A stretch of 64,000 nucleotides of DNA from Zantedeschia hybrid cultivar (Eukaryota; Streptophyta; Magnoliopsida; Alismatales; Araceae): positions 39,392,001-39,456,000 of the forward strand of contig JARZZO010000016.1 in NCBI GenBank assembly GCA_030544215.1, written 5' to 3'. Numbering within the stretch: the first letter of the stretch is position 1; every line of letters starts with the position of its first letter. A model generated the notes under the pieces. It ran no database searches. It was not told where the DNA came from and worked only from the letters and a program-made list of their open reading frames with translations. Of the stretch, positions 19,499 through 32,068 are shown one piece after another. Position numbers and translations under genes: made by a program.

Positions 19499-21972
19499 TC
19501 AGTCCTCGGCCGCGGCCTCTTCCACCTCAGCTGCGGCTTGCCCCGGAGACGGAGAAGGGGAATCTACGATCTGAACAGCATCAGGAGGGGTAGCCTCGTC
19601 AGGGGCCTCCTCGGCGGGTACGGCTTCGTCGCCTTGTGCTGAGGCCGAGGCCCTCTCAGCCATGAGCTCCTTCCACCAAGATAGGAGCTCCTTGGCTTCC
19701 TCACCCATCGGTAGAGCCACCCCGGTTAAGTCAACACTCGGGCAGGCCTTTTGGGCGACAGCCAGCCCGAGGTCGAAAACCGAGGAGGCCGCTAGCAGTT
19801 GAGCTTGGATTATTTCTTCGGCGTAGTCCGGGCCGGCCTTATATTCCGCAACGGCCGAATCCACCGCCTCTTCCAGCTCCTGCTTCAGAGCCGCTACCTC
19901 CTCGGCATGGCGGCGCTTCACCGAAGCCCGCCGGGAGTCCTTGTCCAGGATCTGGGCCTTAAGGGCCCGGACCTCATCCTGGGCAGCAGCAAGTTCCCGC
20001 TCGGCCTTCTCCCTCTCCCGATCTGCCTTCACCTTGGCCTCGGCGGAAGCGCGGGCCTCTGCTGCCCTCTCCTCCAGTTGTGCCCGCGTCCGGGAGTTCG
20101 TAGCCACGAGCCCGTCGACCATGGGCTCGATACCAGGCCCCGCCGAAGGGCCCTCGCCCGAACCTGCCAAGGCCGACGCCCCCTCGGCCTCCAGGAGTTT
20201 GTTCCGGAGTAGCTCCTGATGATGAAGCAGGATACTGCCCGTGACCGCAGCCTGCGGACCGAAAGTAGACAAGGATCAGAAAGAATTAAAGAGAGGCTAA
20301 GGAAAGCCAAGTTGAAGCACACTCGAAAGCTCCTTACCTGGACCGCCAACCGGGCGCTCATCGCCGCCAGGTCGATAACCGAGTACTCCCTCAGCTCCTC
20401 GAAGGCCGAAGGGAGAGTGAGACTGCGAAGCAGACGGAGGCACGTCTGGGAGTCCTCCATGCTCTCGTCTTTGTAGATCCCCGGCTGAGGGACCCACAAC
20501 TCGCTCTCCTGCGCGCGAGGCGCCTGCGACCCGGCGCCCTCATCCTCCGCCCCTGCCATCGCGGCCGGAGGAGAGTCACCCCTCGGCACCTCGGGGGACG
20601 CCAGCCTCGCGGCCCTTCGGGCCCCGGCAAACCTCCTTATCAATGGAGCCGGCTCTGCCTCTTCGGGCTCCTCCTCCCGAGGCCGTTTCGATGACCGGCC
20701 GCCCCTTCGGGCGGCGAACTTGGTTTTCCGCTCCAGCACGCCCCTCGGTGGAGGCCGCAGTCCTCGGAACCCCGCCTCGGGTCCTCGGAGCTCCTGCGCC
20801 TCGACCAGACCCGCCTGCCGCCGGCGGGGGTGTTAGCCGGCCTTGACCGCGCTGATCGGATATCCGGGCGAGTAGGGCCTCGATCCCGGACATTGCTGCA
20901 AGCAAGAGAAAGATGTTAGAAACAAATAACACGGGAGGTTGCAACTTAAAGCCGACTTACCCTCGGCCGAAACTTCAGCAGTCACGTCAGCCGGAGGAGC
21001 TTCGGCCGGAGGAGCGGCAGCACTTCCTTCGCTTCCCTGAGGAGTATCCCCGGGAGGAAGGTAAGGGAAAGCCCGCTCCGGATCGAACTAAGGATCCGGC
21101 TATACCCCGGCGTTCACCAACCGCTCCGCATTATTGAGAAGCCCCCAGATGTTGTACGGGGCCATGATCTGGATGTGGCCCACGAGGGTGCTCTGGATGG
21201 AGGTCAGAGCGGGAGGATCCGAGAGGCCTGCGGCCAGCGGCGCCCATTCAGTAGGAAAGGGCCACACGCTCTTCTCGTTCTCCGGCAGAGAAATAAGGAT
21301 GAATTTCCTCTTCCAGCCGTGGATGGACGAGGGCTTCCCGGAGAAGATGCTTCGGCCGATCCGAGGGACGAAGCAATACCACACGGATCTCCCCTGCCTC
21401 TGGATTTTAAAGAGGTAGCGGAAGACGTTGATGGAAGGAGTGATCCGTATACGGGCGAACACGGCCAAGAAACCGTATACGGTACGCCAGGAATTGGGAA
21501 AGAGCTGAGACAGAGCCAGCCCGTAGAAGCAAAGAAGATTGATGACGAAAGTGGGAAGAGGAAGACGAAAGCCCGCTTGGAAACTATCTACGTAGATAGA
21601 GAAGGAACCCGGGCGGGGAGTATTGGTCCTGGTGGTGGAGCCAGGCCGGTAAGGGGTCGTCCAAGAAGGAAGCTGGAAGTAAGAAGCGAGGTTGCTAACC
21701 TCTTCGTCCGAAAGGGCGCAGGACGCTTCCGAGGTAGTGTCGGGACGGCGACGTCCCGAGGTGGAAGCCTGGACCGGTTTCCGGACCTCCTCGGAGGCCT
21801 CGGCCCCGGAAGCCCCGGACCCCTCGGCCCCGGAAACCTCGGGCTCTTCAGACATCGCAGAGGCGAGGGAATCCAGGGTAAGGGGAGATGACAGGGAAGA
21901 CTTGGGAGAATGGGAAGGAGTATACTCCTCGTCCGAAGGAGTAATCTCGCTAGAAGAGGAGCTGCGGACCAT
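19499..21972 (-). pseudogene. Antisense accessory gene of Tat element, copy C in Tat-B
   Basis: Reverse strand. Exon 1 21972-20961, intron 20960-20896, exon 2 20895-20338, intron 20337-20252, exon 3 20251-19499, all with GT-AG ends and the same phases as copy A. Exon 1 has a Ser-rich N-terminus and then the PF04195-like domain (SIYVDSFQAGFRLPLPTF, NLLCFYGLALSQLFPNSWR, WYCFVPRIGRSIFSGKP). Exon 3 is an intact 250-residue coiled coil (AAVTGSILLHHQELLRNKLL start, Ala/Glu-rich end). Damage: TAG at 21102-21100, where copies A and D have a Trp codon, a second stop about four codons later, and a one-base frame change in exon 2 near 20745. It is more diverged from A and D than they are from each other. 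Transcription would oppose gag-pol of the same element. Confidence 0.8.
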
Positions 21973-22600
21973 AAGGTCGCGAAGAGGAGAAGAGAGGTCG
22001 AGGCTTACTCTCAGGAAGGGGAAAGAAATCTCTCTTGGACCGAGCGCAGCCTTCTCGAGCCACCCAACTCCCTCAACAAGACACTCCGAGGGATGAAGAT
22101 CCTCCCACGATGGCCAGCAAGCTCGGACGAAGCCTTCAGAAGGCTAGCCGTTCGCCGGAGAAGAGGGAGAGCTTGGGAGATCGCAGAGCAATGCAGGCGC
22201 AGTAGCAGGAAGAAGAACAGTGCTCTGCTAAGGGCTTCTATTTATAAGCTCCATCCGAAGCGCCTCCCGCCGAAACCAACGGCCGAGATCGTCCCCTTCA
22301 TCTCACCGCTCCTCTCGGATGCCCGCCACGTGTATCGTCCTTCGGCAATGATGACGGGCAGGCTCCGGGACTTGAAGCAGAGCGATCAACGGCCGAAAGC
22401 GCTCCGACCCTTCGGCTGATCACTCGGATACCCGCCACGTGTCCTGATCCGCGTGCCGGAGGAGGGAGCGGCGGCAATCCGAGTGGAACCTCGGGCAGAG
22501 AGCCGAGGCGATCCGCGACCCGCGAGCGGTCAGGATCCTTTTGTGCTTTTGACGGAGCGACCGGATGCGCGACGCATGTCCCGTGCTTCTTCGCGAAGCG
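21973..22600 (-). promoter_or_regulatory. Putative promoter of accessory gene copy C
   Basis: On the reverse strand a TATAAATA box lies at about 22238-22247. Upstream are exact G-boxes CACGTG at 22327-22332 and 22436-22441, and a mutated third repeat near 22570-22580. Repeat context (GGATGCCCGCCACGTGT or similar) and order match the Tat-D promoter, which supports a conserved function. Confidence 0.55.
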
Positions 22601-22854
22601 ACGCCCATCCCGTCCATTTAATGAAGTCTGATACGAGACAGAGGGCTCGGCCCTCCGCCTTCGGAGGCAAAAGCCTTCGTCGCCGCCCCGAGCGAAGACG
22701 AAGCCACTACGTAGCCCTCGGCCGACCGAGGGCACCCCCTCCTCAAAGGAAACAGGGTTTCGGGTAAGACACCTGGTTGTATTATTTCTCAGACAAGCTT
22801 CGGGCTATACTCTCGCCATCTCAGAACTGAGGAAGACAAGAGTGGGGGGCTATG
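22601..22854 (+). other. Region before the Tat-B 3' LTR, with polypurine tract
   Basis: Non-coding. Ends with the polypurine tract AAGAGTGGGGGGC (22838-22850), the expected start site of plus-strand DNA synthesis, directly before the LTR. Confidence 0.75.
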
Positions 22855-23770
22855 TGATGAGGCAGAATCCGATTCGGCCCATTAAAACAAGCCCAAACCC
22901 CGTTCGGCCCAGCAGCAGCAGTGCGAGGCCCTCAGGGAGCCTTCGGCCCATCAGCGGCCCAACAGCCCTCGGCCCATAAGCGGCACCGTCGCTCCCGACC
23001 CAACAGGCTTCAGCCCGTCAGCGGCCCATCAGCCTACGGCCCGGGGACAGCACGGCAGCCCAAGGCCCAGCAGGCTTCGGCCCATCAGCGGCCCAACCCC
23101 CTTCGGCCCGATAGCCGAGTCCGGCCCACTCCGGTGGCGGACCAGGCACTATGGCGGTTTACCAGTAAGCCCGCGTTTAGTCCTATATCGGCTGCCACCG
23201 TTAACCATCCTCTATCCTCTGCTATAAATACACCGCTATTTATTGCCATAGGTATGCTCTCTTAAGCCTCCGAGACCCTAAAGGACTACAGTCCAAATAG
23301 CTTCTAAGCTACTCTTTGCCTTCTGAATCGAATCATCTTCAGAAGCTAACTTGACCGTCGGAGGGGGTTCCTTAGGGCCAGAGCCCGGGACTCCTGCTGA
23401 CCAGTTTCTTCTTCTTTCCCTCCTGCAGGGGCTCGGTTCGAATCATCGCCGACCTCCCCGAGTCGGTCTCGGCCGCCGACCTCGGACTCCTCCCTCTGGT
23501 CTCGACGCCGTGCGCCGGCTGCCCCTCGACCGAAGGAGACTCGGTTTCGCGCCATCCCTTCGTCAGCCGAAGGAGCTTCGGCCTCGACATCTCGAAGGCA
23601 AGCCAGCTGCCGACCGAGTGGCTCTCGGCCTCGGACCTCCGGCTTCGCCTCTGCATCCTTCACCTTCCGGATCCCCGTCGGGCCTCTAAAGCACCGATCC
23701 GACCCAGCTCCGGATCCATTTCTTCGGATTCCAGCTTCGGAATCCAGTCGTGATAGCTTCGGCTACATCA
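22855..23770 (+). repeat. 3' LTR of Tat-B
   Basis: 916 bp, TGATG...CATCA, TATA box at 23223-23230. Nearly identical to 13311-14222. Confidence 0.92.
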
Positions 23771-25158
23771 CATACTAATGAAACTGATCACTTAAACACA
23801 CATATTCTTAATCGTTCCTAGTCGGAGGATATCCGAGATGGACATCGGATATCCGGTTAGATTAGTACAGATTACTCCTGCTCATATGATGAGGATGACT
23901 GGTCTCATAAGTCACTTGTGTTGAGACACTAAGGCGAATCTGTAGGTGCTCATTGGAGAATGAGTTTACTGAACTGATCCGACTGAATCGCTGGATGGTA
24001 TTCACTGTCAACCAGCCTGATTCTGTTGTCGCAGTTGCGTGTATGGTCCTCGGACCTGAGACACCAAGGACGCCTTGTCGGTGGACTTCTGTGCTTTGAC
24101 CTTGGTTTACGAATCTCTAGCCACGGGATTCTAATACGCCAAGGATTGGGTACAGCGGAATACCGTCGAAGGGAATTGTGTGTCAATAAGGAATCATTCG
24201 CTCTCGGTACTCAGAGAGAGAATGCTTTAGCAAGGATGCACGAAAGTCCCTAGCCAGGGCGGACGATAATATCGGGAAAGGAGTTTTCCGATATTCATCA
24301 GCGGCATCCAATCCAAGTGAGTTGACCGGTTAGGGTTTGACAGCTCGCCATACCCTGAGTTGACTCGAGAGCATTGTACGAATGAAGGATTATATCCACG
24401 CGGTAACTGTCAGCGAAAAGGTTCCAAGAGTGGGTTACTTAACCCCAATACCTTCCGGGTTCACGCGGTGTTGCTTGGCACCCAACGTGATCGGAGGCCC
24501 GGTCGAATTTGATGTGCGACATCAATTCGATTGATTAATTAATTAATAAAGGGTTATTAATTGATTAATAAAGTCAGTGAGGAGTCACTGGGCTTGTTGG
24601 GCCATTAACTGGATTGCTACTTGGGCCTAGAGGGTCACACGCAAATGATTCTCAAGGCGATGGATAAATAAGTGGGTTTTATATAAATCGGGGGTTTTTA
24701 TGAAGAATCGCACGGTTAGTATAAAGCATAGCGAACGGGCTGAGTAGGCCATGCTGCTGCTAACCCTAGCCGCCCCTCCTCAGTTTCTCTTTCTCTGGCG
24801 TCCAGACAGATCTAGATCTGCTCCGCCGCTTCTCCGAATCCCGTTCGACGGGAAATCGTCCGCGCGTTGCAGCGATCGTTGCGGCGACCGGCGGAGGTTT
24901 CGTGGGCTGCGAAGAACGAGGAACGCGAGGATATCCGTCGCGGGGAGGATCGCGTGGACTTTGCCAGACGCCGGGCACTTGCGCGGCTTGCGGTGTCGCA
25001 CCGACGGAACCGAACGGTTGCGGATTCGAATCCGCACTCGGTAAGAATCGATTATCAGATAATCGTAGTTTTTAGTTTTTCGAAACGAGAACGGATCGCT
25101 GTTTAATTTTTATTTTCCGCTGGGTGAGCGATCCGCAGAAACCCGAGAAAACCCAACA
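23771..25158 (+). repeat. Copia 5' LTR, second part
   Basis: Continues from 13310 after the duplicated CATAC. Matches 30696-32068. A TATATAAA-type box lies near 24680-24687. It ends AACCCAACA before the primer-binding site. Short ORFs here recur in the 3' LTR only because the LTRs are copies. Confidence 0.9.
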
Positions 25159-25176
25159 GTGGTATCAGAGCTAGGT
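25159..25176 (+). promoter_or_regulatory. Copia primer-binding site
   Basis: TGGTATCAGAGC follows the LTR by one base. This is the complement of the 3' end of initiator tRNA-Met, the usual copia primer. Confidence 0.9.
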
Positions 25177-27105
25177 TCCACTGTTTCTCATCCCGTTTCG
25201 GTCTCCGAAATTAATTTTTTCATGAGTTACTCCATGCTGTAACTTCGATTAATTGTTGGATCTGTGTTCATGCGATGAACACAGTTAATCAGATTATTTT
25301 CTTTCAATTTTTTGAAATTAATTTGGGGGTTTTTCGTGTTCTTCGTGGGACGAAGAACGGCGTGTTTACGGCGGCTTCAATCGGCCTTCCCAAGCGTTGG
25401 GATTGAGGCCGGGACTCCGGATTCTCTGTCATCACCAGACTCCTTGTTGATGCCGGGGTGGCCACTGGGGGTGGCCGGGTTGGAGAACTCCCTTGTGTTT
25501 TTCCCCACGGTTTTGAGTAAAACCAGAAATGGAAGGGGCTTAAACCGATGAAAAGGGGACCGCCGGCCTTCCCCACCGACGTCGGGAAGGTCGCCTGCGG
25601 TAGGGGCGACGCCGGTGGGACCGGCGGGGCCGGCGCCGGCCACCGGCCGGCCCTGCATCTCTTCCCCGCCGCCAGCCATAAGGTTTCGGGGTGGGGGACG
25701 AACCAGGTGAACTGGTTCGGCGTCCGACCCGGTCAGACCGGGCCGGGCAGTCTGGGCCGGGCCGGTGAGGCCCTGGTCCGAACCTGGCTGAGCCAGGGAT
25801 TCGAACCAGGGGCCTAGGTGGCTCTAGCCAGGGGGCCTTAGGTGGTTCAGCCCTATTACTTACCCAATTTAAACCCCTATTACCCTGTTATTAATTAAAT
25901 TAGATTTGAATTTAAAATTTGAAACTGTTTTAAATTTTAAATTAGAATTCTAATTTAGTTAATTCTTTAATTAATGATTTTTAATCATTATGTTAATTAA
26001 GGATTTTTTATTAACTAGCAATTAATTGTTAATTAGTTGGGGTTAATATTAACTTAAATGTTAAATTGATTATTAACCTCAATTTAACTAATTTAAATGT
26101 TAAATTAGTTATTAAATTAGTTATTAATAGTTATTAGTCTAATTGTTAGATTATTAACTATTATCTCAGCTAATTGTTAATTAATATTTGAGTTAGTTAT
26201 TAATTTAATTGTAAAATTAATAATTAACTTAAATGACTAATTTAAATGTTAAATTAGTAGTTCTTAATTAATTATTGTTAGTCATTTATTTAATAGTTAA
26301 ATTGATGATAACTTTAATTATCTAATCTAAGAGTTAGATTAATTAACTATTAATTAGTCAGTGTTAATTATTGGTTTAAGAGTTAAATTAATAATTAACA
26401 TTAATTGGCTAATCTAAGTGTTAGATTAGTAGTCAATAATTAATTTGGTTGATTATTAATTTAAGTGTTAAATTATTAATTAACTTTGTTGGATTAATCT
26501 AAGAGTTAGATTAGTCTTTAAATAGTCTAATTGTTAGATTATTAATGGGGTTTAATCTAAGTGTTAGGTTATTAGAAATGTTCTAATTTGCATGGAATAA
26601 TCTGGAATTATTAATTCAGAGTGTGTGCGCATGTGATGTATGTTTATTGCTTTTAAATTTGATTTAATTGCATGTTAAGTTAATTAAAAGGTTTTTCGAA
26701 ATCCTAATACCAATTTTGATTGGATCCTAGTTTTTTGAAAGCCAAAACTTATTTATTTTGAAAACTCATTTATTTTAGCCATGTGATGCGTTGAATCCTG
26801 TGTGGAATGTTTAAAGCACACCGTGGTCATGGATATGCACTTAATTATTATTCATGTGATGAATGGATTGTGTGGATCGTAGATATATGATTGTTTATTA
26901 ATTGTTAAAATAGAGGTCTGCGTACCTCTCTCTCTCATACTCCGATGTATTTCTACCTCCCTCTCTCTCTTGTACTCGCCATGAGGCCTTCTTCGATTTA
27001 CTTGTAATTCTAGAATTATTGTAATATGATCGAGGCAACCGAGGAAGGAGCTAGGGAATTATGGACATCTGCTAAATAGATTTTACTTATCTCCTATAGG
27101 GAATT
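25177..27105 (+). other. Copia leader with AT-rich quasi-palindromic tract
   Basis: A long non-coding leader before the gag remnant. 25550-25850 is GC-rich. 25860-26570 is extremely AT-rich and built from variants of TTAAATGTTAAATTAGT and TAATCTAAGAGTTAGATTA, many self-complementary. 26570-27105 has ordinary composition with a CT-repeat near 26935. No convincing gene was found; the small ORF at 25548-25817 has no recognisable domain. Confidence 0.6.
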
Positions 27106-28564
27106 ATGTCGTCGAATAACCCACTCCACGGCATAGTTGATGCCCTTTTGACTTACCTGATCTACTCGGATTGGTTCAGAAATCTGAAGAATGTTTTCAA
27201 ATCTGAGCACATTGACTTTGTCCCTGGAGCTGATCCTCCTGCTGAATCGGCATTGGATGCCCCTGAAGCAGAGATGATTGCTAACGATAAAAGATCGAAG
27301 GACAAAGACGAAAGAGTAGTAAAGGGTGACTGCTTCTATTATAAGCAGTATGGTCACTAGAAAAGAAACTGCAAAGAGTTCCTTCATGATAAAGCTAGAA
27401 AGGTGAAGCTATCTGAAGCTTCAGATATCTGTATGATAGATGTCAACTTGTCAGTTAGAGATTCCACATCTTGGGTATTAGATACCGGATGTGCTTCTCA
27501 TATCTGTCATGATGCACAGATGCTGACAAGTAAGCGCAAGCTGAGACAAGGTGAGGTGGAATTGAGGCTAGGAAACGGCGCAAAAGTTGCGGCGATTGCT
27601 GTTGGGACAGCAAACTTCAAGTTTCCATCGGGAGACACCTTACTATTAGAAGATTGTTTATTATGTTCCTAGCATAATAAAGAACATCATATCAATATCT
27701 TGTTTGGACGAGATAGGATATAGGTTGACTATTGAGAATAGAAATTGTTCGATTTATTATGGTAATAAATCAATAGCTTCAGCATCTTTAGTCAACGGTC
27801 TATATCTATTAGATGTTTCTTATTACAATCTTCATATTGATAATGCTCTTAAGAAGAGCAAGAATTGTGTGAACCAAGCCTACATGTGGCATTGTAGACT
27901 TGGGCACATTGGCAAAAGTAGGTTGCAAAAGTTGCATAAGCATGGTTATTTAACAGCATTTGATTATGAATCGTTTGCAACATGTGAATCATGCCTTATG
28001 GGAAAGATGGCAAAATCTCCATTTACTGGACATGGAGAACGTGCCAAGGACATTCTGGAACTAATACATTCGGATGTATGTGGTCCCATGTCCACCCAAG
28101 CCAAAGGTGGCTTTTCATACTTCATCACGTTCACCGATGACTTCTCAAGATTCGGCTATGTGTACTTAATGAAGTACAAGTCGGAAGCATTTGAGAAGTT
28201 CAAGGAGTTCAAGAATGAGGTAGAGAAGCAGTTAAGAAAGAGTATTAAAGCTCTTCGATCAGATCGAGGAGGAGAATACTTGAGTACTAATTTCACACAA
28301 TTCTTAAAAGATAATGGTATCCTTTCTCAGTTGACCCCTCCATATACACCACAGATGAATGGTGTATCAGAAAGGAGGAATCGCACCTTGTTGGACATGG
28401 TGCTATCTATGATGAGCTTTTCAAGATTACCAGTGTCCCTCTGGGGGTATGCTCTAGAGTCAGCAACACACCTACCGAACATAGTACCTAGCAAGTATGT
28501 GGCCTCTACTCTATATGAGATATGGAAAGACAAGAAACCAGAATTTAAACATGTTAAAGTCTAG
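27106..28564 (+). pseudogene. gag-pol: Copia gag remnant, protease and integrase
   Basis: Starts with the first part of gag (ATG 27106), then jumps to a degenerate zinc knuckle (CFYYKQYGH, second Cys lost), so most of gag is deleted. TAG at 27358 sits where a Trp is usual. The protease has SWVLDTGCASHICHD with the catalytic DTG. A frameshift near 27660 moves reading to another frame. The pre-integrase zinc end follows (WHCRLGHIGKSRLQKLHKHG, CESCLMGKM), then the integrase core with Asp in HSDVCGPM, Asp in ALRSDRGGEYLS and Glu in NGVSERRNRTLLDM. TAG at 28562-28564 interrupts a KV*GCPAHVKRHDPDK context, again a Trp position. Confidence 0.9.
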
Positions 28565-30522
28565 GGTTGTCCTGCTCATGTAAAGAGGCATGATCCAGAC
28601 AAGCTGGTATCACGAACTGATAAATGCAGGTTTGTGGGATATCCAAAGGAAACCTTTAGATACTATTTTTTCCATCTTGGTGAACAAAAGGTGTTTGTCA
28701 CCAGGAAAGCTGTCTTCCTGGAAGAGGAATATCTTCTCCAGGAGGACAGTGGGAGTAAAATAGTACTGGAAGAGATTCCAGATCCCCAAACAGCTACTTT
28801 ATCATCAGATGAAATATCAGTTCCGGAATCTGTTCAGGTACACACAGATGAGCCTCGCAGATCTGGTAGAGTACCTAGACTACCTGAACGATATGTGGGA
28901 CATATTGCTGAAGGAAAATCTAAGATACAATATAATGAGGATGATGATCCGAAAACCTACCAGGAGGCCATAGAAGGTCCAAAAGCCGGGAAATGGCGAG
29001 AAGCTATGAACTCAGAAATCCAGTCCATGTACACCAACCAAGTTTGGAACTTGGAGGACTTGCCCGAGAGTATTTTACCCATCGGTTGCAAGTGGATCTT
29101 TAAGAGAAAGATCGGTGCTGATGGACGGATCGACACTTATAAGGCAAGGTTGGTGGCAAAGGGATATCGTCAAAGGAAAGGAATTGACTATGATGAGACT
29201 TTCTCACCAGTTGCCATGACAAAGTCAATCAGAGTTTTACTCGCCATTGCTGCACATTTTAATTATGAAATCTGGCAGATGGATGTGAAGACTGCCTTCC
29301 TTAATGGTAACCTTGAGGAAGAGGTGTATATGATACAACCAGAAGGTTTCACATCCAAAGAATCTCCAGATAAAGTGTGCAAGCTTCAAAGGTCCATTTA
29401 TGGACTGAAGCAGGCTTCTCGGAGCTGGAACATAAGATTTGACGAGGCTGTCAAGTCTTATGACTTCATTAAGAATGAAGATGAGCCTTGTGTGTACAAG
29501 AAGACCAGTGGGAGTGCAGTCACTTTTCTAGTTCTTTACGTAGATGACATACTACTCATTAGGAATGATGTAGCTATGATGTCATCAGTAAAGATCTGGC
29601 TGTCAAAAAACTTCTCCATGAAGGATTTGGGAGAAGCATCCTATGTATTGAGAATACAGATCTATAGAGATAGATCAAAGAGGATGCTTGGAATGACCTA
29701 ATCCTTGCACATAGATACCATAGTCAAAAGGTTTGGCATGGAAATTCCAAGAGAGGTCTCATACTGATGAGACATGGAATTAGTCTCTCAAAGGAGCAGT
29801 CTCCTAAGACTCATGATGAGAGGGCATTCATGGATAGAATACCCTATGCCTCTGCCATAGGATCTATCATGTATGCCATGCTATGTACACGGCCTGATGT
29901 TGCATTTGCTCTAAGTGTTACGAGCAGATTTCAGGCTGATCCAGATGAAGAGCACTGGAAGGCAGTGAAATGCATCCTTAAGTACTTGAGAAGAACTAAG
30001 GATATGTTTCTTGTCTATGGAGGAGCTGACTTGAAACTACGAGGCTTTACTGACTCGAGTTTCCAGTCGGATCCAGATGATAGCAAGTCTACATCTGGAT
30101 TCGTGTTTACTTTGAACGGAGGTGCAGTGTGCTGGAAGAGTTCCAAGCAAGTAACCACTGCAGATTCGACGACTAAAGCTGAGTACATCGCTGCAGTTGA
30201 AGCCGCCAAGGAAGTAGTGTGGTTGAAGAAATTCATCACCGACCTCGGCGTCGTTCCCAGCATCTCTGAGCCTGTTCCACTGTTGTGCGACAATAATGGA
30301 GCAATTGCGCAAGCAAAAGAGCCGCGGTCTCATCAGAAATCGAAGCATATTCTGAGGCGCTTTCATCTTATCAGAGAGATCATATCCAGAGGAGATGTAG
30401 TAGTGGAAGGAGTTCCATCCGTCGACAATATAGCAGATCCACTGACAAAGCCGTTGGTTCAAATTGTGTTTGAGCGTCACCTAGAGTCTATGGGCTTATT
30501 GTATAAAGGTGATTGGCTTTAG
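28565..30522 (+). pseudogene. pol: Copia reverse transcriptase and RNase H
   Basis: The same polyprotein continues: WIFKRKIGADGRIDTYKARL, DYDETFSPVAMTKSIRVLLA, QMDVKTAFLNGNLEEEVYM, IYGLKQASRSWN and the catalytic YVDD (LYVDDILLIRND near 29535). TAA near 29699 falls at a usual Gln (T*SLHIDTIVKRF). A frameshift around 29760 leads into the RNase H part (29767-30522): YASAIGSIMYAMLCTRPDVA, GFTDSSFQSDPDDSKSTSGF, DNNGAIAQAKEPRSHQKSKH and an intact end at 30522. The RT catalytic site is kept, but the polyprotein is broken in at least four places. Confidence 0.9.
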
Positions 30523-30536
30523 TCCAAGTGGGATAT
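30523..30536 (+). promoter_or_regulatory. Copia polypurine tract
   Basis: CCAAGTGGGATAT directly before the 3' LTR, the common copia arrangement. Confidence 0.7.
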
Positions 30537-32068
30537 TGTTAGTTTAGGTGGCCTACAAGCCAATATGACTATGTAAATCTCACTTATTTTATTAATATAA
30601 TGGCATAATATTCATTATGTGTAAATCGCATTAATTATCGTTTCATAATGAAGTCCGTGGATATGTGCTATAGTGATCAGATTATGATGAGATCATACTA
30701 ATAAGAGAGATCACTTAAACACACATATTCTTAATCGTTCCTAGTCGGAGGATATCCGAGAAGGACATCGGATATCCGGTTACACTAGTACAGATTACTC
30801 CTGCTCATATGATGAGGGTGACTGGTCTCATAAGTCACTTGTGTGGAGACACTAAGGCGAATCTGTAGGTGCTCATTGGAGAATGAGTTCACTGAACTGA
30901 TCCGACTGAATCGCTGGATGGTATTCACTGTCAACCAGCCTGATTCTGTTGTCGCAGTTGCGTGGATGGTCCTCGGACCTGAGACACCAAGGACACCTTG
31001 TCGGTGGACTTCTGTGCGTTGACCTTGGTTTACGAATCTCTAGCCACGGGATTCTAATACGCCAAGGATTGGGTACAGCGGAATACCGTCGAAGGGAATT
31101 GTGTGTCAATAAGGAATCATTCGCTCTCGGTAATTAGAGAGAGAATGCTCTAGGAAGGATGCGCGAAAGTCCCTAGCCAGGGCGGACGATAATATCGGGA
31201 AAGGAGTTTTCCGATATTCATCAGCGGCATCCAATCCAAATGAGTCGACCGGTTAGGGTTTGATAGCTCGCCATACCCTGAGTTGACTCGAGAGCATTGT
31301 ACGAATGAAGGATTATATCCACGCGGTAACTGTCGGCGGAAAGGTTCCAAGAGTGGGTTACTTAACCCCAATACCTTCCGGGTTCACGCGGTGTTGCTTG
31401 GCACCCAACGTGATCGGAGGCCCGGTCGAATTCGATGTGCGACATCAATTGGATTGATTAATTAATTAATAAAGGGTTATTAATTGATTAATAAAGTCAG
31501 TGAGGAGTCACGGGGCTTGTTGTGCCATTAACTGGACTGCTACTTGGGCCTAGAGGGTCACACGCAAATGATTCTCAAGGCGATGGATAAATAAGTGGGT
31601 TTTATATAAACCGGGAGTTTTTATGAAAAACAACGCGGTTAGTATAAAACATAGCGAACGGGCTGAGCAGGCCAAGCTGCTGATAACCCTAGCTGCCCCT
31701 CCTCAGTTTCTCTCTCTCTGGCGTCCAGTCAGATCCAGATCTGCTCCGCCGCTTCTCCGAATTCCGTTCGACGGGAAATCGTCCGTGCGTTGCGGCGACC
31801 GGCGGAGGTTTCATGGGCTGCGAAGAACGAGGAACGGGAGGATATCCGTCGCGGGGAGGATCGCGTGGAGTTTGCTAGAGGCCGGGCACTTGCGCGGTTT
31901 GCGGTGTGGCACCGACGGAACCGAACGGTTGCGGATTCGAATCCGCACTCGGTGAGAATCGATTATCAGATAATCATAGTTTTTAGTTTTTAGAAACGGG
32001 AACGGATCGCGTTTAATTTTTATTTTTCGCTGCGTGAGTGATCCGGAGAAACCCGAGAAAACCGAACA
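30537..32068 (+). repeat. Copia 3' LTR
   Basis: 1532 bp starting TGTTAGTTTAGG and ending ACCGAACA. Visibly more diverged from its partner than the Tat-B LTR pair are from each other, which fits the nesting order. Confidence 0.9.

Larger units (their letters stand above)
13311..23770 (+). mobile_element. Tat-B: Tat-lineage Ty3/gypsy element nested in the copia 5' LTR
   Basis: Flanked by CATAC on both sides (13306-13310 and 23771-23775). Joining the flanks recreates the uninterrupted copia LTR seen at 30650-30720. LTRs start TGATG, and the 3' one ends CATCA. Over 912 aligned positions I count about 11 differences and no length change, so the insertion is young. The order is 5' LTR, partial gag, protease, RT, RNase H, integrase (to 18592), minisatellite, antisense accessory gene (21972-19499), its promoter, polypurine tract and 3' LTR. 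A deletion fuses the 5' LTR directly to the middle of gag, removing the primer-binding site. It is the only Tat copy here with pol. Confidence 0.92.
13150..32068 (+). mobile_element. Ty1/copia element, itself interrupted by Tat-B
   Basis: Flanked by the perfect 5-bp duplication GTTCT (13145-13149 and 32069-32073) within the older gypsy element. The LTRs begin TGTTAGTTTAGGTGG and end AACA. Without Tat-B the 5' LTR is about 1.54 kb (13150-13310 plus 23771-25158); the 3' LTR is 1532 bp (30537-32068). A primer-binding site follows the 5' LTR at 25160 and a polypurine tract precedes the 3' LTR. The gene order protease, integrase, RT, RNase H is that of Ty1/copia. Gag is largely deleted and pol has several stops and shifts, so it is not autonomous. 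The lineage within copia was not assigned. Confidence 0.9.

Noticed and set aside
23950..24186. 78-aa reverse ORF present twice (also 30873-31109)
   Set aside because: Lies in both copia LTRs, with no sign of coding constraint.
25548..25817. 89-aa ORF in the copia leader
   Set aside because: GC-rich, low-complexity reading with no domain, in a leader upstream of gag.
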